This document shows, in pieces, positions 1 through 8,841 of a DNA stretch of 64,000 nt. The notes beneath the pieces were generated by a model. The model had not been told where the DNA came from, did no database searches, and worked only from the letters and a program-made list of their open reading frames with translations. The stretch comes from Sphingomonas desiccabilis (GTDB lineage Bacteria; Pseudomonadota; Alphaproteobacteria; Sphingomonadales; Sphingomonadaceae), in assembly GCF_004135605.1 (NCBI RefSeq), contig NZ_SDPT01000002.1, positions 496,001 through 560,000 of the forward strand. The letters are read 5' to 3'. The stretch's first letter is position 1. Each line of letters begins with the position of its first letter. The translations under genes and the position numbers were made by a program.

Positions 1-1
1 A

Positions 2-772
2 CTCGCCGCCGCGCTGCTGATGCCGGCGGCTGCCCAGGCGCGGGACTATTGTCCGACCCGTCCGGGCCTGGGGGAAAACCCGTGCGTGGTCGAGAAGGGC
101 ACCATCTCGGTCGAGACCGCCCTGATCGACTGGGAGCATGATCGCAGCGCCGAGGAACGCACCGATACGCTGCTGGTCGCGGACACGCTGCTGCGCTTCG
201 GGATCAGCGACCGCGCGGAGCTGCAGCTGGAATGGCAGCCCTATGGCCGCGACGTGACGCGCGACCGGGTGCTGGGGGAGACGGAGCGCAAGGATCGCGT
301 CGGCGACGTGACGCTCGGCGCGCGCGTGAACCTCGCCAATCCGGACGGCTCGGGCCTTTCCTGGGCGGTGCAGCCGTCGGTGACGCTGCCGGTCGGGCGC
401 CAGCCGATCGGCGGCGGCGACTGGGGCGCGAGCCTGATTGTGCCCGTCGCCTATGCGCTGGGCGACACGCTCACGCTCGAATGGACGCCGGAAGTGGCGG
501 CCCAGGTCGACGAGGACGGCCGCGGCCGGCACCTGGCCTATGGCACCATCGTCGGCCTGGAACTGGAGCTGACCGACGCGCTCACGACCACGCTGGAAGG
601 CGAGGTCCGGCGCGACGACGATCCGGTCGAGCCTGCCACCACCGTCCGCGGCGCCCTGGCGCTGGCCTGGATGGCGAACGACGACACGCAGCTGGATGTC
701 GGCACCGCCTTCGGCCTGAACCACGACACGCCGGACCTGCGCCTCTACGCCGGGGTCGCCCGCCGCTTCTGA
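2..772 (+). CDS. Outer-membrane transporter-like beta protein, 5' truncated by the window edge
   Basis: The open frame runs in from the window edge: residues before the first internal Met (base 20) read LAAALL and form the end of a signal peptide, with likely cleavage after AQA. The mature part has alternating polar and hydrophobic strands typical of an outer-membrane barrel and ends in aromatic Phe (ARRF), as barrel proteins usually do. It resembles the family annotated as transporter or MetA-pathway phenol degradation protein (PF13557); the substrate cannot be told. The true start lies upstream of the window. Barrel nature is well supported, family name less so. Confidence 0.6.
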   Translation, partial: LAAALLMPAAAQARDYCPTRPGLGENPCVVEKGTISVETALIDWEHDRSAEERTDTLLVADTLLRFGISDRAELQLEWQPYGRDVTRDRVLGETERKDRVGDVTLGARVNLANPDGSGLSWAVQPSVTLPVGRQPIGGGDWGASLIVPVAYALGDTLTLEWTPEVAAQVDEDGRGRHLAYGTIVGLELELTDALTTTLEGEVRRDDDPVEPATTVRGALALAWMANDDTQLDVGTAFGLNHDTPDLRLYAGVARRF

Positions 773-898
773 CCTCGGCGCCGTCCGTGAGCGTCGCCGT
801 GAACCCATGAACGCCCGCTCCTGGATCGAGCGCTGAACGGCCGATTGTGGGTGGGGAGCGGTCATTGACGAGCAGCAGGGCCGCGGTACCCTGGATTG

Positions 899-1438
899 AT
901 GAGGATGCTGGCACTTCTCACGATGGTCCTTGCTGCCGCAGCGTGCGGCGTCGCGCCTCAGCCGGTCAGTAGCGAAACTGTTGCTGCCTTTGAGGTCCCG
1001 CTTCCTCAGGCCAAGGATCGCGCCGCGTTTCTAGCGATCCTACGTGATGCGGCGCGCGCTGAAGGAGCGCACGTAGACGCGGCGACCGACGAAGATTTGC
1101 GAGACACAGGGGCTGCAATGCCCCAAGCCAAGATGAGTATCCACGCTGCCGTATGGCGAGGATCAGATGACAAAGAGGCTTGGGCGACGATTATGGATCA
1201 GGCTGATCATCTCGGTCAGGTCTGGATCATGTTCTCGCGAGGTGAGAACGAGGAACTGGCCCATCGTTTTCAGAGAAGAGCGATGCGTGCAATTCAAGCC
1301 CGGTGGCCGGCCACATTATCGCTACCAATCATCGATTACCAAACCATACCTCTACGCAGTGATCTTGTAAGGACGCCCCATGGCTATCGCGTTCACCCGT
1401 CGGCTGCTTCGAGATACAGTGACAAGCCGACGATGTGA
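899..1438 (+). CDS. Putative lipoprotein, unknown function
   Basis: About 179 residues. The N-terminus has a short hydrophobic stretch ending in LAAAAC, an acceptable lipobox, so the product is probably a membrane-anchored lipoprotein. No enzymatic motif is recognised. The body is mixed alpha/beta and rather polar. The ATG at 899 is chosen; ATG 905 is equally possible, and neither has a strong Shine-Dalgarno sequence. From about 1000 the gene is visibly lower in GC and uses codons such as cta, tta and ata that its neighbours avoid, which hints at acquisition or weak constraint. No operon partner is evident. Confidence 0.55.
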   Translation: MRMLALLTMVLAAAACGVAPQPVSSETVAAFEVPLPQAKDRAAFLAILRDAARAEGAHVDAATDEDLRDTGAAMPQAKMSIHAAVWRGSDDKEAWATIMDQADHLGQVWIMFSRGENEELAHRFQRRAMRAIQARWPATLSLPIIDYQTIPLRSDLVRTPHGYRVHPSAASRYSDKPTM

Positions 1439-1597
1439 GAAGCATGTCCGCTCTTGGGCGCTTCCGGCCGTTCATTCGTATCCGTGCAGGAACGGTCGGA
1501 AACGGTGGGAAGCAGCCGTCAGATCGCGCCGCTAATCGCGTCTCTGGCACGGTCGTGACAGGCTCGAAAGTGACGGCCGGCGTCACGGGTCTGCAAT

Positions 1598-2122
1598 CTA
1601 GTCGAGCATGCCGGCGATGGTGCGCACCGTGCGCAGGTTGCGGGTCGTCCAGATGCCGCCGCCCGGGCCCAATCCCATTTTCGAGCGCCCGGCGCCGTCA
1701 CCGAAATAGAGCCACAGCGCGTCGCCCCGAAGCTCGACCCGCTCGCGGGGACCGGCGCGGCTGCGCAGAGCGGCGGCGTCCTCGTGTGTCGCCAGCTGCT
1801 TGCCCACGCAGAGCATCACCAGGTTCGGTTCCGCTTCTCCCTCCGACCCGAAGGGCTGGTCGGCCAGATACGCCCGCCATTCGACTGCCGAACGCGCGAC
1901 CACGTCCACCGCGAAGCCGAAGCGCTGCGCGATCGCCTGTTCCAGAACCGCTTCGATCGCCGCGGCGGGGACGTCACTCGCCAGCACCAGGTTGCCGCTC
2001 GCCACATAGGTGCGGGCATCCCGGAACCCTGCGTCGTCCGCCAGCATCCGAAGTTCGGCCATCGGCACCCGCCGATGACCGCCGACGTTGATGCCGCGCA
2101 ACAGTGCGACGTGACTAGACAT
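1598..2122 (-). CDS. DUF1697 family protein
   Basis: 174 residues. It begins with the family hallmark ALLRGINVGG (residues 6-15), followed by the MAELR and YVASGNLVL segments and the C-terminal W/TTRN region (GGIWTTRNLRTV), all typical of DUF1697. The family is widespread, often a single-copy cytoplasmic protein, and its biochemical function is not established. Start at 2122 is chosen because the conserved N-terminal motif lies directly after it and an AGCAGGTC-like ribosome site precedes it; the open frame extends further upstream without conserved sequence. Length is normal for the family. Confidence 0.85.
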   Translation of the reverse strand: MSSHVALLRGINVGGHRRVPMAELRMLADDAGFRDARTYVASGNLVLASDVPAAAIEAVLEQAIAQRFGFAVDVVARSAVEWRAYLADQPFGSEGEAEPNLVMLCVGKQLATHEDAAALRSRAGPRERVELRGDALWLYFGDGAGRSKMGLGPGGGIWTTRNLRTVRTIAGMLD

Positions 2123-2320
2123 GGCGACCTGCTGTTGTTGCCTTCCGACGCGTACCACAGGCCGTCGGGACAGCCACTGCCGAAGCGCATGTCGATGCCT
2201 GAGCCGCCTCTTTGGAAATCGCGCCACCTGTCGGCAAAACGCGCCATGGTTCGGCGGCGCGAAGCGCCGGAGCAAGGGGGCGCGTCGGCTAAGTCATTGA
2301 AAAGGCGCATGGCCACTGTT

Positions 2321-2336
2321 TGGCACGCATGATGCA
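2321..2336 (+). promoter_or_regulatory. Candidate sigma-54 (-24/-12) promoter
   Basis: TGGCACGCATGATGCA has GG and GC separated by exactly ten bases and matches the -24 element TGGCACG perfectly; the -12 element is ATGC instead of the usual TTGC. It lies 48 bases before the start of the small secreted protein at 2385. A chance match is possible, and no RpoN gene or enhancer-binding activator is seen in the window. Confidence 0.3.
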
Positions 2337-2384
2337 CTACCCCTTTTGTCAGCCAGCTGGCTGCTTGTTCAGGGAGAGACGATC

Positions 2385-2675
2385 ATGACCATCCGTGTTG
2401 TTGCCGCCGCCGCCGCCCTCGTTCTGGGCGTTGCCACTGTCGCGGCCCCGGCCATGGCCGAGCCGCGCACCGTGCCGGCCCCCGCCACTTCCAGCACCGC
2501 CCAAAGCGTGGACACCGCCACGACCCCGTCGAAGCCCGGCACCAAGGCGAAGCGCGAGACCCGCTATTGCGCCGAGACCAGGATCACCGGCTCGCTGCTG
2601 CCGCGCCGCCAGTGCCAGACCCGTGAAGACTGGCTGCGCGACGGCGTCGATCCGCTCGACTATCTGCCCCGCTGA
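2385..2675 (+). CDS. Small secreted protein, unknown function
   Basis: 96 residues. A clear Sec signal peptide (MTIRVVAAAAALVLGVATVA, cleavage probably after AMA near residue 24) is followed by a Thr/Ser/Pro/Ala-rich linker and a conserved-looking basic tail with two cysteines (RYCAETRITGSLLPRRQCQT), which could form a disulfide in the periplasm. It ends in DPLDYLPR. Start ATG 2385 is preceded by AGGGAG at 2371. Similar short periplasmic proteins with an RYC...RRQC pattern occur in sphingomonads, but no function is known to me. A sigma-54-like promoter lies upstream. Confidence 0.65.
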   Translation: MTIRVVAAAAALVLGVATVAAPAMAEPRTVPAPATSSTAQSVDTATTPSKPGTKAKRETRYCAETRITGSLLPRRQCQTREDWLRDGVDPLDYLPR

Positions 2676-2723
2676 AGACGGTAGGCCGGGGGCAGGGCCC
2701 GCCCCCGGCACCGCCGCCGCGCG

Positions 2724-3878
2724 CTACAGCGTGCGCTGATAGACCTGGTAGACGCGATTGATCCGGCTCTGGATCGCGTCCGCAATCGCGATCATCCCCT
2801 GGTTGTCGTCCAGGATCCAGCCGATCTCGCCGCGCGACGCGCCATAATGGGCAACGGCATCGCGGCGGATATATTCGATCATCATGAAGGCCAGCTGGCT
2901 CGCCATCCGCGACGACTGCAGCCGCTTCACCACCCCCATCAGCGGAACGCGCATCGTCCGCACCTTGGGCTTGCGCAGCCACAGCAGCAGCTTGGCCCAG
3001 CCGAACGGGAGGAGCGAGCCGTTGAGCGGCTTGATCGCCTCGTTCATGTCCGGAAGCGTGATCATGAACGCCACCGGCTGCCCGTCCAGCTCCGCGATTC
3101 GGATCAGGTCCTCGAACACGATCGGCTTCAGCTTCTTGCCGACATCGTCGATCTCGGGCTGGGTGAGCGGCACAAAGCCCCAGTTGTCCGACCACGCATC
3201 GTTGAGGATCCCCAGGATCACCGCCGCTTCCTCGTCGAACCGCGACTTGTCGACCTTGCGGATGCGGATGCGGTCGTTCTTCTCGCCCGACTGGATGATG
3301 CGGTTGACGATGGGCGGAAAGGACTGGGTGATGTCCAGCTCATAGGTGACGAGCTGCTTGGCGGGCTGGTAGCCGGCGGCCTCCACCCAGCCCTGATACT
3401 CGGCCCGATGGTGGCCCATCAGCACGGTAGGGCTCTGCTCATGGCCCTTCACCAGCAGGCCGGGCTCCTCCCAGACCGACAGGCTGACGGGGCCGACGGC
3501 GCGCGTCATGCCCTTGTCCCGCAGCCACGCCTCGGCCGCCTCGATCAGGGCGGCGGCGGTGACGGCATCTTCCGCCTCGAACATGCCCCAGAAGCCGGTG
3601 CCGGGGCCGAAGCCCTGTTCGGCCGGCATGGTGAGCGCGAGCGTGTCGAGATGCGCGGAGATGCGGCCGACGACCCGGCCGTCCCGCTCGGCCAGCATCA
3701 GCTGCACCTCGGCGTGGCTGAACCAGCCGTTCTTCTTGGGATCGATCTGCCCGGCCACTTCGCTCTTGAGCGGCGGGACCCACTGCGGGTCGTCCGCATA
3801 GAGGCGGAAGGGTAGGTCGATGAACGCCTTGCGGTCCGCCTTCGACTGGACGGGACGGATCGTCGGTTGGGTGGCCAC
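2724..3878 (-). CDS. GNAT-like acyltransferase family protein
   Basis: 384 residues from the GTG at 3878, which is preceded by GGAGG at ideal spacing; the frame stays open about 80 bases further upstream, but that part looks non-coding. The protein resembles the long N-acetyltransferase-like proteins of alphaproteobacteria: an N-terminal half with DLPFRLYADDPQWVPP and GRISAHLD, a central GPVSLSVWEEPGLLV segment, and a C-terminal half with YEL and ILNDAWSDNWGFVPLT. It is cytoplasmic, with no signal or membrane segments. The acceptor substrate is unknown. It is divergent from the desaturase gene, suggesting but not proving a lipid-related role. Confidence 0.65.
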   Translation of the reverse strand: MATQPTIRPVQSKADRKAFIDLPFRLYADDPQWVPPLKSEVAGQIDPKKNGWFSHAEVQLMLAERDGRVVGRISAHLDTLALTMPAEQGFGPGTGFWGMFEAEDAVTAAALIEAAEAWLRDKGMTRAVGPVSLSVWEEPGLLVKGHEQSPTVLMGHHRAEYQGWVEAAGYQPAKQLVTYELDITQSFPPIVNRIIQSGEKNDRIRIRKVDKSRFDEEAAVILGILNDAWSDNWGFVPLTQPEIDDVGKKLKPIVFEDLIRIAELDGQPVAFMITLPDMNEAIKPLNGSLLPFGWAKLLLWLRKPKVRTMRVPLMGVVKRLQSSRMASQLAFMMIEYIRRDAVAHYGASRGEIGWILDDNQGMIAIADAIQSRINRVYQVYQRTL

Positions 3879-4038
3879 GCATGCCTCCGGAAGAATGGAA
3901 TGGCTGGCGTGTAGCGTCGCGGGGGACGGAAGGCGAGGGGAGGGATCGACCGGGCCCGTCACAGTGATTGATTCAAGTCATCAAGCCGGCATGTTCCGAT
4001 GCCTACACATGCCACGCTGTCGCCACTATCTCAGCGCT

Positions 4039-5148
4039 ATGGAACAGGTCATGGAACCCACGCTTGCCCTTTCGCGGGATGCGGCCGGATCGGCGGACGC
4101 CCGTGTCGTCCAGCCCAAGCCGCGCATCCTCGACGACAAGACGATGCTGCGTACGGCGGCCGAGCTGACGCGCGACCTCAACGCGCCGAGCCGCACCCTC
4201 TACTGGGGCGACCTGATCGGCTCGGCGGTGCTGGGCTATGGCGCGCTGGTGGTGGCGGTGCTCGCGTCCTCTACGGTGGTCACGGTGCTGGCGGCGGTGG
4301 TGTCGGTGCTCGCACTGTACCGCGCGCTGCTCTTCATCCACGAAGTGAGCCACATGAAGCATTCGGCGCTGCCGGGCTTCCGGCTCGGCTGGAACCTGAT
4401 CGCGGGCATCCCGATGCTGGTGCCGTCCTTCATGTACGAGGGCGTGCACAACCTGCACCACGCCAAGACCCGCTACGGCACCGCGGACGATCCCGAATAT
4501 CTGCCGCTGGCGCTGATGAAGCCGTGGACGCTGCCGGTGTTCATCCTGGTGTCGCTGCTGGCGCCGATCGGCCTCCTGATCCGGTTCGCGATCCTGTCGC
4601 CGCTGTCCTGGTTGTCGCCCAAGCTGCGCGAGCTGGTGATCGCGCGCTATTCGTCGCTGTCGATCAACCCGTCGTTCCGCCGCCGCATCCCGGCCGGCGA
4701 GCAGCGGGTGCTCTTCGATCGCCTCGACGCCGCGGCGAGCGTCTGGGCGATCGCGCTGGTCGCGCTGGTCGCAACCGGCGTGATCCCGATGCGCGGCTTC
4801 CTGATCGGCCTGGGCATCGGGTCGGCGGTGGCGCTGCTCAACCAGGTCCGCACGCTCGTGGCGCACCTGTGGGAGAACGAAGGCGAACAGATGACGGTGA
4901 CGGCCCAGTATCTCGACTCGGTGAACGTCCCCCCGCCGTCGCTGCTGCCGGGGCTGTGGGCGCCGGTGGGCCTGCGCTACCACGCGCTCCATCACCTGCT
5001 GCCGAGCCTGCCCTACCACGCGCTGGGTGAGGCGCACCGCCGATTGAGCGCGGTGCTGGAAGAGGGCTCGCCCTATCACAAGGCGAGCTACCGCAGCGCG
5101 CTGGGCCTGATGCACCGCATCGGCCGGAGCACGATGATCCGGCGCTAA
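4039..5148 (+). CDS. Membrane fatty acid desaturase family protein
   Basis: 369 residues with four or more membrane segments and the three histidine boxes that bind the di-iron centre: HEVSH with a following H, HNLHH, and HALHH near the C-terminus. This places it among integral membrane desaturases and hydroxylases (PF00487), which insert a double bond or hydroxyl into acyl chains or related lipids using O2. Which lipid is not determinable; the sphingolipid locus 4 kb away makes a sphingolipid or acyl-lipid substrate an open possibility. Start is uncertain between ATG 4039 and ATG 4051; neither has a strong ribosome site. A strong hairpin terminator follows. Confidence 0.8.
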   Translation: MEQVMEPTLALSRDAAGSADARVVQPKPRILDDKTMLRTAAELTRDLNAPSRTLYWGDLIGSAVLGYGALVVAVLASSTVVTVLAAVVSVLALYRALLFIHEVSHMKHSALPGFRLGWNLIAGIPMLVPSFMYEGVHNLHHAKTRYGTADDPEYLPLALMKPWTLPVFILVSLLAPIGLLIRFAILSPLSWLSPKLRELVIARYSSLSINPSFRRRIPAGEQRVLFDRLDAAASVWAIALVALVATGVIPMRGFLIGLGIGSAVALLNQVRTLVAHLWENEGEQMTVTAQYLDSVNVPPPSLLPGLWAPVGLRYHALHHLLPSLPYHALGEAHRRLSAVLEEGSPYHKASYRSALGLMHRIGRSTMIRR

Positions 5149-5170
5149 CGGGTCGGGGTTTGAGGAAACG

Positions 5171-5204
5171 AAAGGGCGGTCCGATCGGACCGCCCTTTTC
5201 CGTT
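5171..5204. terminator. Bidirectional Rho-independent terminator
   Basis: Bases 5171-5198 form a perfect 28-base palindrome (arm AAAGGGCGGTCC, 4-base centre GATC), followed by TTTT on the plus side and flanked by A-rich sequence that gives T-rich RNA on the minus side. It sits between the convergent desaturase (ends 5148) and the TonB-C-like gene (ends 5379), so it can serve both. Confidence 0.85.
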
Positions 5205-5378
5205 TGGGCGGAGAGGCGCGCTTGGGATTGGCGCCTACTGTTTGCGGGAGAATGGAGAGGGCACGGACGGTGGCCGAGGGCGCTCGAGCCTAGCGATCTT
5301 CGCAGGCATGAGGATGACGGCGGAAACTCCGCGCTGCCTGTGCGCCAAGCTTGCCCTCGATCCCTGGGGCGCGGCGGC

Positions 5379-6152
5379 TTACGGGTTCGACCAGTTTACC
5401 GGCAGCACGCCGTAGCTCTCCATCGGCTTGCCCTGAGCATCGAGAGGAGGCTTCATGCGGACGCGCGAGACCGCGACGGCACAACTGCCCGCGTTCAGTC
5501 GCTCGTCGGCACTGGCGACGACAGTGCATCGTGCAACGCTGCCATCGACCTTCGTGTGGAGCAGGAGCACGACCCGACCGGACACGCCGGCGGTACGCGC
5601 CTCCGCTGGGTAGGTTTCGCGGGTGAAGGGGGCAGCGGTGGAACCGATGATGCCGGCCATCCTGTTCTGCAGATAGAGCTGCGGGTCGGCGCCCCAGGAT
5701 TGTAGAAGCTCGGTCGTACAGGTGTCGAGCGCCTGCAGGGCGGCGGCCGTGCCGGTCATCTTGAGAGTCGGTGCGTCGGCCTTCCCAACCTTCATCGAGG
5801 TCGCGTCGGAGAGTTGTCGCAACGCTCCCTCATCCGGAAACAGCTTCAGCAGACGCCGCCCGGAATCGCGCATCGCGAAGGCCCCATAGTTCAGGCGAAG
5901 GTCCTCGCCCCCGCCGAGCGACACGCGCGTCTCGCCGATCGCATCCGGAAGCGACCTCTTGGGGGCGGCAAGCAGCAGCGTCCTTCGGCGACTGGTCACG
6001 ATCGTCTCGAATCCGACCTCGACCGCGTTATCGGGTCCATAGGGTCGGATCACTCGGCAACCGACCTCCTCGGTCGACACCGCCCACGGTCCTGCCGGCG
6101 CAAGTTCCGCCGGCGCAGATGGTGCCGCCAGCAATGCGAGAATCCAGATCAT
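5379..6152 (-). CDS. Secreted protein with TonB C-terminal-like domain
   Basis: 257 residues. There is a short N-terminal signal sequence (MIWILALLAAPSAPAELAPA). The C-terminal ~90 residues have the TonB-C pattern: YPAEARTAGVSGRVVLLLHTKVDGSVARCTVVASADERLN..C, then a final hydrophobic strand (GVLPVNWSNP). The middle part is not recognised. Standalone TonB-C-domain proteins are frequent in sphingomonads, where they may contact TonB-dependent receptors or act as periplasmic partners; this one lacks the usual membrane helix plus proline-rich spanner, so it is unlikely to be a working energy transducer. No co-transcribed neighbour. Confidence 0.65.
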   Translation of the reverse strand: MIWILALLAAPSAPAELAPAGPWAVSTEEVGCRVIRPYGPDNAVEVGFETIVTSRRRTLLLAAPKRSLPDAIGETRVSLGGGEDLRLNYGAFAMRDSGRRLLKLFPDEGALRQLSDATSMKVGKADAPTLKMTGTAAALQALDTCTTELLQSWGADPQLYLQNRMAGIIGSTAAPFTRETYPAEARTAGVSGRVVLLLHTKVDGSVARCTVVASADERLNAGSCAVAVSRVRMKPPLDAQGKPMESYGVLPVNWSNP

Positions 6153-6286
6153 CTATCCCCCAGGTTCCGCGCCGGATACGCCCGTTGTGGTGCGAGCGAC
6201 CTTCCCCCATCAACAGGATAGACGGATGGTGGGCGGCGGAACGCGAATGGCTCGCCACGTCGTTCCTTGCGCCGGAACGAACCCGG

Positions 6287-7384
6287 CTATTCCTCCGTCC
6301 GGATCAGCACCAGTTCGCCGATCAGCAGGAACAGCAGGAAGGGCGCCCAGGCGGCGAGGAACGGCGGGTAGGCGCCGAGATTGCCCATCGCGAGCGCGAA
6401 ATTGTCGGCGACGAAATAGGCGAAGCCCAGCGCCATGCCGATCACCGCGCGCACGAACAATCGGCCGGAACGCGCCACGCCGAAGCCGGCGACCGCGCCC
6501 AGCAGCGGCATCAGCACCGAGGAGAGCGGGCTCGACAGCTTGTGCCACAGCGCGCCGTCGAGTGCCTTGGTCGGCCGGCCGGCGGCTTCCAGGTCGGCGA
6601 TCGCCTGGCGCAGCGCCTCGAACGAGAGGCTGTCGGGATCGACGGTCGCGAGCGTGAACTGGTCGGGCCGCACGCCCGAAGCGGCGTGCAGCGTGCCGAG
6701 CTGCTCCATCCTGCCGGTGGCGACGGTGAAGCGGGTCGCGCCGTCCACGCGCCACTCGCGCCCATTGAACCGGCCCTGCTTGGCCGTCAGGATCGACAGC
6801 AGCCGGCCGCCCTGGCGCTCGTAGACGGTGATGCCGCTCAGCACCGCCGCATTGCCGCGGCCGTCGATGCGATCGACCCGGATCAGGTTGGCGCCGTCGC
6901 GCACCCACACGTTGCCGCGGGTGCCGCTGTCGACCGGCAGGGGACCGTAGTCGACCTTTTCCCACTGGGTGAGCGTGGCGGTGGCGCGCGAGACGATGCG
7001 GTCGTTGAACAGGAAGGAGATGGCGGCGACCCCCAGGCTCGCGACCAGCAGCGGCGCGAGCACCTGGTGCGCCGACAGCCCCGACGCCTTCATCGAGATG
7101 ACCTCGCTGTTCTGGTTGAGCTGCATCAGCGTCAGGATCGTGCCGAGCAGCACCGAGAAGGGCAGGAAGCGCGCGATGATCTGCGGCATGCGCATGGACA
7201 CATAGTGCCAGACCTGCGCGTCGGTGTTGCCGGGATAGGCGAGGATCTTGGCGCTCTCGCTCAAGAGGTCGAGCGCCTGGAGCACCAGCACCAGGGCGGC
7301 GAGGATGCCGAAGGTGCGCACCAGGAACAGCCGCACCATGTAGAGCGCGACCGTCTTGGACGGGAAGGGCGAGTTCGCCTTCAT
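6287..7384 (-). CDS. lptG: LPS export permease LptG
   Basis: 365 residues, YjgP/YjgQ family. Three N-terminal membrane helices, a periplasmic beta-jellyroll domain (about residues 120-250, with SRATATLTQWEKVDYG and WRVDGATRF) and three C-terminal helices match LptF/LptG permeases. With LptF and the LptB ATPase it extracts lipopolysaccharide (or an equivalent glycolipid) from the inner membrane and passes it to the LptC/A bridge. It overlaps lptF by four bases (ATGA), so the two are translationally coupled. Being second in the pair and carrying the MxMPQI and SEVISMKASG segments supports LptG over LptF. Confidence 0.9.
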   Translation of the reverse strand: MKANSPFPSKTVALYMVRLFLVRTFGILAALVLVLQALDLLSESAKILAYPGNTDAQVWHYVSMRMPQIIARFLPFSVLLGTILTLMQLNQNSEVISMKASGLSAHQVLAPLLVASLGVAAISFLFNDRIVSRATATLTQWEKVDYGPLPVDSGTRGNVWVRDGANLIRVDRIDGRGNAAVLSGITVYERQGGRLLSILTAKQGRFNGREWRVDGATRFTVATGRMEQLGTLHAASGVRPDQFTLATVDPDSLSFEALRQAIADLEAAGRPTKALDGALWHKLSSPLSSVLMPLLGAVAGFGVARSGRLFVRAVIGMALGFAYFVADNFALAMGNLGAYPPFLAAWAPFLLFLLIGELVLIRTEE

Positions 7385-8580
7385 GCCCTTTTCTCCCGCC
7401 GGCGGCGGCCGGGAAGATAGCGCACCAAGGCTTTCAGCCCCTTGTCGAACATGCGTTCCAGGGCGCCGATCGGCTGGCCGCCGGGCACATGGGCGATCGT
7501 ATAGTACATCCAGAACACCAGCCCGGCGAAGATCAGGAACGGCCCCCAGAGCGCGATCAGCGGATCCACGCGTCCCAGCGATCCGAAGGCTTCGGCATAT
7601 TCGTTCACCTTGTGATAGGTGACGATCATCACGATCGAGAGGAACACGCCGAGCGCCGAGGTCGAGCGCTTGGGCGGGACCCCCAGCGCCAGCGCCAGCA
7701 TCGGCAGCAGGAACATGGTCGCCACCTCCACCAGGCGGAAGTGGAAGTTCGCGCGCGCGCTGGCGCGGGTCTCCGCCGTCTGGCCCTGGTCGCGGCCGAT
7801 GATCGCGAGCTCCGGCAGCGTGCGCTCCAGGTCGCGGCCGCCGCGCGCGCGGAAGTTGCCGAACTTGGGCAGGTCGATCGGCAGGTCGTGCGAGCTGAAG
7901 CTCAGCGTGCGCGGCGTGCGGAAGCCCGGCTGGTCGTGGAGCAGCGTGCCGTTGGTCAGGCGGAAGATAATGGTGTTGGGGTCGTCGGTGGCCAGGAACT
8001 GGCCGCGCTCGGCGGTGGCCGCCAGCCAGCCGCCGTTCGGCCGCGCCACCCGCACGAAGATGCCGCGCAGCTCGGCGCCGCCTTCATGGCTCTCCTCGAT
8101 GCGCAGCGTCATGCGGTTGCCGAGGTTGGTGAACTCGCCGATCTTGATCGACGCGCCGAGCGCGCCCGAGCGCAGCTCGAACCGCAGCCCCTCGTAATTG
8201 TAGCGCGCCCAGGGCTGGACGAAGCCGACGATGGTGAGGTTCAGCAGCGCCAGTGCGATCGCGTAGAGATAGGGGGTGCGCAGCAGCCGCCCATAGCTCA
8301 TGCCGACGCCGCGCAGCACGTCGAGCTCCGACGTGGTGGCGAGCTTGCGGAAGGCGAGCAGCACGCCCAGCATCAGGCCGATCGGGATGCCGAGCCCCAG
8401 ATATTCCGGCAGCAGATTAGCGAGCATCCGCCACACCACGCTCACCGGGCCGCCCTCGGACGCGACGAAGTCGAACAGCCGAAGCATGCGGTCGAGCACC
8501 AGCAGCATCGCCGCGATGATCAGCGTCGAGAACAGCGGCACCGCGATGAGCCGCGCCATGTAGCGATCGATCGACTTCAT
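7381..8580 (-). CDS. lptF: LPS export permease LptF
   Basis: 399 residues, YjgP/YjgQ family. It opens with MKSIDRYMARLIAVPLF, has three N-terminal helices including LRGVGMSYGRLLR, a periplasmic domain of about 140 residues, three C-terminal helices, and a basic tail (GRRRREKRA). It partners LptG in the inner-membrane LptB2FG transporter. Sphingomonads often replace LPS with glycosphingolipids in the outer membrane; the sphingolipid genes on the far side of the repeat array invite the idea that this transporter handles glycosphingolipid too, but nothing in the sequence proves it. Start 8580 has a poor ribosome site. Confidence 0.9.
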   Translation of the reverse strand: MKSIDRYMARLIAVPLFSTLIIAAMLLVLDRMLRLFDFVASEGGPVSVVWRMLANLLPEYLGLGIPIGLMLGVLLAFRKLATTSELDVLRGVGMSYGRLLRTPYLYAIALALLNLTIVGFVQPWARYNYEGLRFELRSGALGASIKIGEFTNLGNRMTLRIEESHEGGAELRGIFVRVARPNGGWLAATAERGQFLATDDPNTIIFRLTNGTLLHDQPGFRTPRTLSFSSHDLPIDLPKFGNFRARGGRDLERTLPELAIIGRDQGQTAETRASARANFHFRLVEVATMFLLPMLALALGVPPKRSTSALGVFLSIVMIVTYHKVNEYAEAFGSLGRVDPLIALWGPFLIFAGLVFWMYYTIAHVPGGQPIGALERMFDKGLKALVRYLPGRRRREKRA

Positions 8581-8724
8581 GCGGGGGGCGATGTGCTTTC
8601 GAGGACGGTTGGCGGAATCCCGCAGCTATAGCGGAGGGGCGGGCCTGTGCCAGCCCCTCGATCGGTGTTGGTCCCGCGCAGTCCACCACCCGTCATGCGC
8701 ATGCGCGGCGCTATCCCACACAAT

Positions 8725-8814
8725 CCCGTATTCCTGCGCAGGCAGGGATCCAAGGTCCGGCAGGGCAACGGCGGGTTGTTCCCGGGGCCCTGGGCTCCTG
8801 CCTTCGCAGGAGCA
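8725..8814. repeat. Palindromic intergenic repeat, family B, copy 1
   Basis: Composite element: a left hairpin (TTCCTGCGCAGGCAGGGAT region, 8730-8749) followed by CCA, a spacer of about 40 bases, then CCTGG and a right hairpin (CTCCTGC-CTTC-GCAGGAG). The same architecture recurs at 8842-8942 and 53534-53624 with different stem sequences. Such elements resemble REP/BIME sequences and are common in sphingomonad intergenic DNA. It lies between the lptF promoter and the end of spt. Confidence 0.75.
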
Positions 8815-8841
8815 CGAGAAGGACTGCCGCCAGGGGGACGC

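Noticed and set aside
4003..5115. 370-residue open frame antisense to the desaturase
   Set aside because: Low-complexity Arg/Gln/His composition; the desaturase carries all three His boxes on the other strand.
5771..7420. 549-residue open frame on the plus strand opposite lptG
   Set aside because: Arg/Ala/His-rich translation with no motif, antisense to a clear LptG; typical of GC-rich antisense frames.
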